Source: Anaerolineaceae bacterium UBA3924
GTDB taxonomy: Bacteria; Chloroflexota; Anaerolineae; Anaerolineales; Anaerolineaceae
Direction: 5' to 3'
Length of the DNA stretch: 20,896 nt
Assembly: GCA_002385985.1 (NCBI GenBank)
Contig: DGEO01000016.1
Span: 4,812 to 25,707, forward strand
Numbering within the stretch: position 1 is the stretch's first letter; each line of letters begins with the position of its first letter. This document shows, one piece after another, positions 15,418-20,896 of this stretch. The notes under the pieces are model-generated. The model was not told the origin of the DNA. It saw only the letters and a program-made list of their open reading frames with translations, and did no database searches. Made by a program: the position numbers and the translations under genes.

Positions 15418-15861
15418 ATGGAGCTGCCCGTGCCGGACAACCTGTCCATCCGCCTGGATTTTCGTTCGCAGGTCCCGATCTACACCCAGATCGTGGAGCA
15501 GATTCGCCTGCGGGTGGCTTCCGGCCAGCTGCGCCCGGGCGACCAGCTGCCCACCGTGCGCCAGCTGGCCACCGAGCTGCGGGTCAACTTCAACACCGTG
15601 GCCCGCGCCTACCGCCAGCTGGACGAGGCCGGGCTGATTTCCACCCAGCGCGGCCGGGGCACCTACATCTGGGAGCCCCCCACCGGCGCCGCGCTGGAAG
15701 CCCTGCGCCGCGAGGGCCTGGCCGAGCGTGCCCGCGTCTTCGTCGAAGAGGCCCGGCGGGACGGCTACACGGACAGCGAGATCACCCGCGCGGTGCAGGC
15801 AGCCCTGTCCGGCGGGGATGAACCGGTTGAACTACACCAGCCCGAACGGCTGGAAAAATGA
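15418..15861 (+). CDS. GntR-family transcriptional regulator, YtrA subfamily
   Basis: The protein (147 residues from ATG 15418) starts with the GntR winged helix (VPIYTQIVEQIRLRVASGQL, PGDQLPTVRQLA, NTVARAYRQLDEAGLI, RGRGTYI). It has only a short C-terminal helical tail instead of a ligand domain, which is the YtrA pattern. YtrA-type regulators usually repress their own operon, often with ABC exporter genes, and an ABC exporter follows one gene later here. There is no Shine-Dalgarno before the ATG and the predicted leader is very short; TTG 15409 is an alternative start. Confidence 0.9.
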   Translation: MELPVPDNLSIRLDFRSQVPIYTQIVEQIRLRVASGQLRPGDQLPTVRQLATELRVNFNTVARAYRQLDEAGLISTQRGRGTYIWEPPTGAALEALRREGLAERARVFVEEARRDGYTDSEITRAVQAALSGGDEPVELHQPERLEK

Positions 15862-15870
15862 GGAGAGGGT

Positions 15871-16860
15871 ATGAAAAACAGGAAACGTTCGGAAGACCCG
15901 GATCAGTCAGACCGGGGCAGCGCCTCCAAACTGCCCAGGCCGAAGCCGGTGGACAACATTCGCATCAGCCCCCTGGGGCTGGCCATCTTTATCGTCATCC
16001 TGGTCATCGCCTCGGTGGTGGCTGTGCTGCTCGACGGGCAGATATCGGATCTGTGGATCGGGATCATCTTTAGCGTGCTGATGCTGGCGGGCCTGTACGT
16101 GCTCTTCAGCCTCAAGGTGGCGCAGCAGTGGGAAAAGGCCGTGGTGCTGCGCATGGGCCGCTTTCACGGGCTGAAGGGCCCGGGGATGTTCTGGATCATC
16201 CCGGTGATCGACTCCACCCCGGTGTGGATTGACCACCGCGTGATGGTCACCCCCTTCAACGCCGAAAAGACGCTCACCAAGGACACCGTGCCCGTGGACG
16301 TGGACGCGGTGCTCTTCTGGGTGGTCTGGGACGCCGAAAAGGCCGCGCTGGAGGTGGAAGATTACCGGGTCGCCATCGCCTGGGCCGCGCAGACCGCGCT
16401 GCGCGAGGTGATCGGCCAGATGGACCTGGCGCAGATCCTGGTCGGCCGCAAGTACATGGACATCGAGCTGCAGCAGATCATCGACGAGCGCACCACCCCC
16501 TGGGGCATCTCGGTGCAGTCGGTGGAGATCCGCGACATTATCATCCCGCAGGCGCTGGAAGAGGCCATGAGCCGCCAGGCGCAGGCCGAGCGGGAGCGCC
16601 AGGCACGCGTGATCCTGGGCGAATCGGAGAAGCAGATTGCCGATTCGTTCGCCGAAGCGTCGCTGGCTTACCGCAACAACCCCACCGCGCTGCACCTGCG
16701 CGCCATGAACATGCTCTTCGAGGGCTTGAAGGAGCGCGGCGCTATGGTGATCGTGCCCTCCTCGGCGGTGGACACCATGAACCTGGGCGGGCTGACCGGC
16801 ATGGTCTCGCTGGCGCAGCAGGCCGAACTGACCCGGACCGAGGAAGCCCCGGAACACTGA
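15871..16860 (+). CDS. Slipin/SPFH (stomatin-prohibitin) membrane protein
   Basis: The 329-residue protein has a charged 28-residue N-terminus and two hydrophobic segments (~35-55 and ~62-84) forming a probable hairpin anchor. An SPFH domain follows (WEKAVVLRMGRFHGLKGPGMFWIIPVID, then VDVDAVLFWVVWD and LREVIGQMDLAQIL). The C-terminal helical segment is Ala/Glu-rich (EEAMSRQAQAERERQARVILGESEKQIADSF), as in oligomerising slipins. The family scaffolds membrane microdomains and often travels with NfeD-type proteases, but no NfeD gene is seen here. GGAGAGG precedes the ATG, nine bases after the GntR stop, so the two genes form an operon. Confidence 0.93.
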   Translation: MKNRKRSEDPDQSDRGSASKLPRPKPVDNIRISPLGLAIFIVILVIASVVAVLLDGQISDLWIGIIFSVLMLAGLYVLFSLKVAQQWEKAVVLRMGRFHGLKGPGMFWIIPVIDSTPVWIDHRVMVTPFNAEKTLTKDTVPVDVDAVLFWVVWDAEKAALEVEDYRVAIAWAAQTALREVIGQMDLAQILVGRKYMDIELQQIIDERTTPWGISVQSVEIRDIIIPQALEEAMSRQAQAERERQARVILGESEKQIADSFAEASLAYRNNPTALHLRAMNMLFEGLKERGAMVIVPSSAVDTMNLGGLTGMVSLAQQAELTRTEEAPEH

Positions 16861-16862
16861 GA

Positions 16863-16878
16863 GGTTTCACGTGAAACA
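16863..16878. promoter_or_regulatory. parS-like ParB-binding site 1
   Basis: The 16-mer GGTTTCACGTGAAACA matches the parS consensus TGTTTCACGTGAAACA at 15 of 16 positions; the central 14-mer (16864-16877) is a perfect palindrome. It starts two bases after the slipin stop. Confidence 0.88.
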
Positions 16879-16905
16879 CCCGGGCCAGGGTTTGCCGGTC
16901 GGGCG

Positions 16906-16921
16906 TGTTTCACGTGAAACA
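16906..16921. promoter_or_regulatory. parS ParB-binding site 2 (perfect consensus)
   Basis: TGTTTCACGTGAAACA is a 16/16 match to the widely conserved chromosomal parS site bound by ParB. It lies 43 bp centre to centre from site 1, about four helical turns, and ends 12 bases before the ABC ATPase ATG. Such sites cluster near the replication origin in most bacteria. Confidence 0.93.
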
Positions 16922-16933
16922 AAGGATGCTAAC

Positions 16934-17896
16934 ATGTTCAACGTAATTGAAGTTGACCGGCTCACCCACTACTACGGCCCGCGCCAGTCGCTGGACGGCC
17001 TGACCTTTGAGGTGCGGCAGGGCGAGGTCTTTGGCCTGCTGGGGCCGAACGGCGCCGGCAAGACCACCACCATCCGCCTGCTCAACGGCCTGTTCACCCC
17101 GACTTCCGGCACCATCCGCGTGCTGGGGCTGGATCCGGCCCGCCAGGGAGAGCAGGTGCGCGCCCGCACCGGCGTGCTCACCGAAACCCCGGCCCTGTAC
17201 GAGCGCCTGACCGCCCGCCAGAACCTGATGTTCTTCGCCACCCTGTCCGGCGTACCGGCGCGCGAGCGGGCTGAGCGTGTGAACTGGCTGCTGGAGCAGT
17301 TCGACCTCACCGCCCGGGCCGACGACCTGGCCGGGGCCTTCTCCAAGGGCATGAAGCAGCGCCTTGCGCTGGCCCGCGCCATGCTGCACCGGCCCGAGCT
17401 GCTCTTCCTGGACGAACCCACCGCCGGGCTGGACCCGGAAGCCTCGGCTCAGGTGCGCGACTGGATCGCCGAAGTCACCCGGCAGGAGGGGATGACTGTG
17501 GTGCTGTGCACTCACATCCTCTCGGAAGCCGAGCGCCTGTGCGACCGTGTGGCCATCATGGCCCCGAGGCGGCTGCTGGCGGTCGGCTCGCTGGATGAGC
17601 TGGCGCAGCGCCTGCTGCCCGGTCAGCGGCTGCAGGTGGAGCTGTACGAGCCCTGTTCAATTGATTTCCCCCGGCTGCGCGCCCTGCCCGGGGTGCTGGG
17701 CGTTGAAACCGGCGCCAACCCCGCCGGACCTGCGCGCGAGCTGGTGGTGCAGATCAAGGATGCATCAATCGTGCCAGATGTGGCCTCCGCGCTTATGCAG
17801 ATGGGCGCCCGGCTGCTGCGCCTGCAGCCCGAGCACGTCTCGCTGGAGGACGTCTACTTCAAACTGCAGCAGTCCGCTGAGGAGGTGCGCGCATGA
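16934..17896 (+). CDS. ABC transporter ATP-binding protein (ABC-2 exporter type)
   Basis: I chose ATG 16934, preceded by AAAGGA seven bases upstream; an in-frame GTG further up (16871) would translate through the parS sites and is unlikely. The 320-residue protein has Walker A G-P-N-G-A-G-K-T-T-T at 37-46 (Lys43), a signature loop F-S-K-G-M-K-Q-R at 136-143, Walker B LLFLDEP ending in Asp160-Glu161 and the switch His194. The C-terminal ~100-residue extension is typical of CcmA/NatA/DrrA-type ATPases. It powers the membrane protein encoded next, with which it shares an ATGA overlap. The substrate is unknown. Confidence 0.95.
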   Translation: MFNVIEVDRLTHYYGPRQSLDGLTFEVRQGEVFGLLGPNGAGKTTTIRLLNGLFTPTSGTIRVLGLDPARQGEQVRARTGVLTETPALYERLTARQNLMFFATLSGVPARERAERVNWLLEQFDLTARADDLAGAFSKGMKQRLALARAMLHRPELLFLDEPTAGLDPEASAQVRDWIAEVTRQEGMTVVLCTHILSEAERLCDRVAIMAPRRLLAVGSLDELAQRLLPGQRLQVELYEPCSIDFPRLRALPGVLGVETGANPAGPARELVVQIKDASIVPDVASALMQMGARLLRLQPEHVSLEDVYFKLQQSAEEVRA

Positions 17897-18720
17897 ACTT
17901 CGAGCGAATCTGGGCCATCGCCCGCAAAGACTGGCGCGAAGTGCGCCGCAACCGGTCGGCCTGGCTGCCGATGGTCATCGTCCCGCTGATCTTCGTGGTG
18001 GTGCTGCCCGCCGGGCTGCTGCTGGCCGCCGGCTCGGACCTGGAGTACGCGCAGATGGCCTTCAACGACCCCGAGCTGGAGCTGATGCTGAGGGCCCTGC
18101 CCCCCGCCATGACGGCCTATCTGGACGGCCTGGACCTGGTGCAGTCCGGGATTGTCTTGTTCCTGGGCTACCTGTTTGCCCCCTTCTTCCTGATCATGCC
18201 CATCATGTTCGCGGCGGTGATCGCGGCCGAATCCTTCGCCGGCGAGCTGGAGCGCAAGACGCTCGAAGCGCTGCTGTACACCCCGGTGCGCGATTCAGAG
18301 CTCTTCCTGGGCAAGGTACTGGCCGCGGGGGTGCCCGCCTTCGCCGTGACCCTGTTCTCCTTCCTGGGCTACACCCTGGTGGTAAACGGCCTGGGTTGGC
18401 CGGTGATGGGCCGCGTGTGGTTCCCCCTGCCGGCCTGGTACCCGCTGATCTTCTGGGTCACCCCGGCGATTTCGGCGCTGGGCATCGGCGCGACGGTGCT
18501 GATCTCGGCCCGGGTGAAGACATTCATGGGCGCTTATCAGCTCTCGGGTTCGCTGGTGCTGGTGGTCCTGGCGCTGCTGGTTGGCCAGGCCACGGGGGTG
18601 CTCTACCTGGGCGTGGCGGCGGCGCTGATCATCGGCGCGGTCCTGTGGGTGATCGCCGCGGCCCTGCTGGCGGTGGGCATTCGTACCTTCCGGCGCAGTA
18701 CCATCCTGGTGAAGGGCTGA
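17893..18720 (+). CDS. ABC-2 type transporter permease
   Basis: The 275-residue protein starts with a short amphipathic stretch and WAIARKDWREVRRNRSAWLPM, typical of ABC-2 permeases, and contains about six membrane helices. An ESFAGELERKTLEALLYTPV segment after the second or third helix is the conserved coupling region of NatB-like permeases (E-K-x-x-T-L-E-x-L-L). The ATG overlaps the ATPase stop by four bases, so the two subunits are coupled. The GntR-slipin-ATPase-permease order suggests one membrane-stress or export unit, but the parS pair lies inside it and a separate promoter for the ABC genes cannot be excluded. Confidence 0.93.
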   Translation: MNFERIWAIARKDWREVRRNRSAWLPMVIVPLIFVVVLPAGLLLAAGSDLEYAQMAFNDPELELMLRALPPAMTAYLDGLDLVQSGIVLFLGYLFAPFFLIMPIMFAAVIAAESFAGELERKTLEALLYTPVRDSELFLGKVLAAGVPAFAVTLFSFLGYTLVVNGLGWPVMGRVWFPLPAWYPLIFWVTPAISALGIGATVLISARVKTFMGAYQLSGSLVLVVLALLVGQATGVLYLGVAAALIIGAVLWVIAAALLAVGIRTFRRSTILVKG

Positions 18721-18753
18721 GAGCGGGCGCAAGGGTCGCCCCTTGAAAATGGA

Positions 18754-18781
18754 TTGACAAGCTGGCGGAAATGGGTATAAT
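18754..18781 (+). promoter_or_regulatory. Consensus promoter of tRNA-Lys
   Basis: TTGACA (18754-18759) and TATAAT (18776-18781) are both perfect consensus boxes with 16-bp spacing, and the tRNA starts 12 bases after the -10 box. This is the strongest promoter visible in the window. Confidence 0.92.
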
Positions 18782-18793
18782 TTGGGGGTCAAC

Positions 18794-18866
<73 letters not shown>

Positions 18867-18872
18867 CAGAGG

Positions 18873-18900
18873 CGGCGGTCCGATCGGACCGCCGTTTTTT
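18873..18900 (+). terminator. Intrinsic terminator after tRNA-Lys
   Basis: A perfect 11-bp palindrome (18873-18883 / 18884-18894) is followed by six T. The stem core repeats that of the rnk terminator. Confidence 0.92.
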
Positions 18901-19172
18901 GTTGTGCATGATAGCATTCTTGCAGGTCTACGGTAATTTTTATTAATCCCAGTGACTGGCGAATTGGTTGCCATAAGACGAAAACAACCTCGCACGACTA
19001 TCCACACAAGGCACACTGAACCTCTCATGACCGGTCATTTCCTTTACCCCGTCTACTGGAACATTACATGCACAGCTCCTACGGCGGTAAACAAGTGCAG
19101 CTTCTGGTTTATCGGCATGGAAGAATAGAAACGTTCCATTCATTCCTTTTCCCCCACTCAGGATAACCATGA
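18901..19172. other. AT-richer non-coding stretch after tRNA-Lys
   Basis: Base composition changes sharply here to visibly more A/T than the rest of the window. I see no convincing gene. A perfect 12-bp palindrome ATGACCGGTCAT lies at 19027-19038. AGGA lies nine bases before the ATG at 19173. No repeat of the tRNA 3' end, as expected for an integration site, is seen here or further on. Confidence 0.6.
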
Positions 19173-20526
19173 ATGAATATACTATTGCTGCTTGAATGGC
19201 TATTACAGGATGCTGAGAAACACGAGAAAGTTCTGCTGCGCAAGGTCAGCATCTGGCAGGACCCCCGCCAGGTGCTGCTCGACGATCTGACCGCGCTCAA
19301 CCACGGGCGCCAGGTTGAGCTTCCTGCCGGGCTGCCGGATGAGCCAGAGGACCTGATCCAGTGCCTGCGGGGCCATTTCCACGATGAGGTGACGTTAATC
19401 TCCCGGGTGCTGAGTGAAAAAAAAACCGGACCGCTTCCTCTATTACCGGGTGTCTGCGCTGGAAAATGAAATCTTCGACAGCATGGCTTATTTTTACGAC
19501 CTAGTACCTGAGTTCCGCCTGCCGTTCGATCGAGTCGGCCGGAAGGGCGTGGAGCGCTATCTCCAGTTGAACGACGCGCTGCTGCAGCTCGCCCGCCGGG
19601 TTTGGCCCGGGCAGAAGAATAACTTCGGGAGGCTGTTGTACTTCCTCTACGCCGGGCTGGGGCGGTTGTTCGTGGCACGCGAAGACATCCGGCGCTACTG
19701 GGTGGTGACCTGCGGCGAGGAAAACTACGGGGTCATTGACAGAGAGGCCCGCACGGTGTGGTCCGGCCACAAGGAGATGTGCCCGGGTGACCTGATCTTC
19801 GTCCATCGCACGGCGCCGCGCAAGGCCATCACCGACCTTTACCGGGTGGCCGGGAACCCGTTTCTTGACCCCTACTGGGGCTGGGACGGGTTCAAGGTCC
19901 AGATGGAGCGCGTGGGCCAGCTCCCCGATATCCCCTTCTCGGACATGCGTCAGGACCCGGTGTTGAAAGAGTGGGGCGTGATCCGGCGCCAGTTCCAGGG
20001 CGTGATCGCTGAGCCGGTGCCCCACCGGGTCTACAACCAGCTGCTCGAACGTGTCCCCCTCGATCTTCGCGCCCGCCTGGGGCTGGAACCGGAAGCTGTG
20101 GCCGTAACCGGCAGCGCGCGGCTGTTCGGCTCTGAAGCGGAGTTCGAAGAGCAGGTGGTGGAGCCTCTGCTCAGAAAGCTGGGGCTATAATACGAGTACC
20201 AGTATCCCTGTCTTTTTCACATCGGCAGCCAGATCATCCGCGGGCGTGTGGACTTTATGGTCTGGAACGAACACGGTCCATTGACGCTGTCTGAGGATAA
20301 TCTGCGCATCCGTCCCGGTGTGCCGGTGGATCTGGAAGCGGCCATGAATCAGGCACGCTCCAATGCGCTGCTGCTGGGGCTGCCGTCTTTCGTCGTCGCC
20401 GCTCCTGAGGGGATGTAGGTCTACCGGCTCAGGACCAGCCAGCCGGAAGTGGTTCAATTTTTTCTCCCTGAAGAGATCGAAACCTGTTACGAAGATCTTC
20501 GCATCCTGCTTGAACGGATAAAATAG
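19173..20526 (+). pseudogene. Broken EVE-like plus PD-(D/E)XK restriction-type protein
   Basis: Three pieces join into one protein of about 450 residues. Piece one (19173 to ~19424) is a helical N-terminus. It is shifted out of frame by an A9 run (19417-19425); with eight A the frame would continue as S-E-K-K-P-D-R-F-L-Y-Y-R. Piece two (to 20187) includes an EVE/PUA-like region (~19696-20040: WVVTCGEENYG, then GDLIFVHR, AITDLYRVAGNPF and the IRRQFQGV segment). TAA at 20188-20190 stops it right at a PLLRKLGL segment. In the same frame a PD-(D/E)XK-like nuclease domain follows, with Asp at 20251 and Glu at 20293, but Asn (20299) where the catalytic Lys is expected. TAG at 20416-20418 interrupts G-M-stop-V-Y-R-L, where Trp is expected. 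The frame closes with TAG 20524-20526. EVE-type domains read modified bases, so a modification-dependent restriction origin is plausible. The pieces are clearly decayed. Confidence 0.78.
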
Positions 20527-20536
20527 CCGATTTCCC

Positions 20537-20706
20537 ATGCAAACCCGTAACCGCAGTACCTTCACCACCATCCACACCGAGGGAGCCCTGCTCCCCGTTG
20601 ACCTCTTGCATCGCATCAGCGAAAACGACAAAAGCCTGGAGGGGATGCGCCCGAGAGCTACCACCTCGCGCCGGGCGAGAAGATCAACTAGGTCATCAAT
20701 CGGTCG
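20537..20706 (+). pseudogene. Truncated 5' stub of a large DNA-methylase-like gene
   Basis: An ATG ten bases after the previous remnant opens a frame reading M-Q-T-R-N-R-S-T-F-T-T-I-H-T-E-G-A-L-L-P. After about 36 codons a one-base shift is needed near 20640 to continue as A-P-E-S-Y-H-L-A-P-G-E-K-I-N, then TAG (20689-20691) and V-I-N-R-S before the similarity ends at TAA 20707. From memory this pattern resembles the N-terminus of large Eco57I-type/N6-adenine methylase proteins of defence loci. No catalytic motif remains, so this is a tentative call. The rest of the gene is deleted. Confidence 0.5.
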
Positions 20707-20786
20707 TAAAATTAGAAAAGCAGGTAGTGAGACATGTTCCAGTCTGCCCGAAAATGGATGGAGCCAGAAAGGAGACCAACATCGAC

Positions 20787-20896
20787 ATGGCTAACAATCG
20801 AGGCTGCTTGGGATGGCTGCTGGGCCTGATCGGGATCCAGCTAGGCGAAAAGGATGATGACGGAAAAGAGCTGGATCACTACCCGTTTCGCCTTCG
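20787..20896 (+). CDS. Start of an unidentified protein, cut by the window end
   Basis: The frame from ATG 20787 is open to the last base (36 codons): a short Gly/Leu/Trp-rich hydrophobic segment, then acidic residues and Y-P-F-R-L-R. GGAG lies 12 bases upstream, a long spacing; an in-frame ATG at 20754 is an alternative without a ribosome site. The YPFRLR ending reminds me of the start of DUF2726 nuclease-like domains, but too little is visible to decide. Confidence 0.45.
   Translation, partial: MANNRGCLGWLLGLIGIQLGEKDDDGKELDHYPFRL

Noticed and set aside
16871..16933. Upstream GTG start for the ABC ATPase gene
   Set aside because: It would translate both parS halves and the spacer; ATG 16934 has its own AAAGGA and begins exactly where ABC homology begins.
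18730..18743. Terminator after the ABC permease (AAGGG-TCGC-CCCTT)
   Set aside because: It has only a 5-bp stem and no T tract follows.
18998..19006. DnaA-box-like CTATCCACA, and a similar GTATCCACA at 8898-8906
   Set aside because: Each has one mismatch to TTATCCACA and each is single; there is no cluster or AT-rich unwinding element, so no origin is called even though parS suggests the origin is not far.
18943..19170. 75-codon open frame on the minus strand after tRNA-Lys
   Set aside because: There is no ribosome site, no recognisable domain, and it lies in a segment of decayed sequence; chance is more likely.

Overview
The window is a very GC-rich, densely coded bacterial chromosome segment. 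The gene set suggests a member of the Chloroflexota, probably Anaerolineae: an R3H/AAA (Ycf45-like) protein next to tmk, a lipoprotein that fuses a DsbA-like domain to a cyclophilin, a large PrsW-type membrane protein, and C/G-rich hairpin filler between genes. That assignment is inference from gene content and style, not from a marker gene.

Layout. Bases 1-2372 hold the 3' part of a NarL-type sensor histidine kinase and a translationally coupled alpha/beta hydrolase-fold protein that lacks the nucleophilic serine. Bases 2373-2896 are non-coding and full of inverted repeats, ending in a likely promoter. Bases 2897-8836 are a tightly packed co-directional run: a GNAT-like protein, an R3H/AAA ATPase, thymidylate kinase, the DsbA-cyclophilin lipoprotein and a PrsW-like protease. 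PlsC follows with its own likely promoter. A convergent CubicO-type serine hydrolase, a DegT aminotransferase plus SDR pair and an Rnk-like transcription factor with a clear terminator lie on the minus strand (9639-13873). From 14104 the plus strand resumes with diaminopropionate ammonia-lyase, then a YtrA-type GntR regulator, a slipin and a two-gene ABC-2 exporter. A tRNA-Lys(CTT) with consensus promoter and terminator follows.

Two sites stand out. Between the slipin and the ABC ATPase lie two parS-type palindromes 43 bp apart, one a perfect 16/16 match to the bacterial chromosome-partitioning site. This suggests the window lies in the origin-proximal part of the chromosome. Downstream of the tRNA the base composition falls visibly and the genes are broken. 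One is an EVE-like plus PD-(D/E)XK restriction-type protein interrupted by an A9 frameshift and two in-frame stops, with its catalytic lysine replaced. Next comes a short frameshifted 5' stub that resembles a large DNA-methylase gene. The window ends in the start of another small gene. I read this as a decayed defence locus beside a tRNA gene.

I found no CRISPR array, rRNA, riboswitch, transposase or integrase. I did not find a coherent new multi-gene system. The strongest unexpected signals are the parS pair, the serine-less hydrolase, the fused folding lipoprotein and the decayed defence locus.
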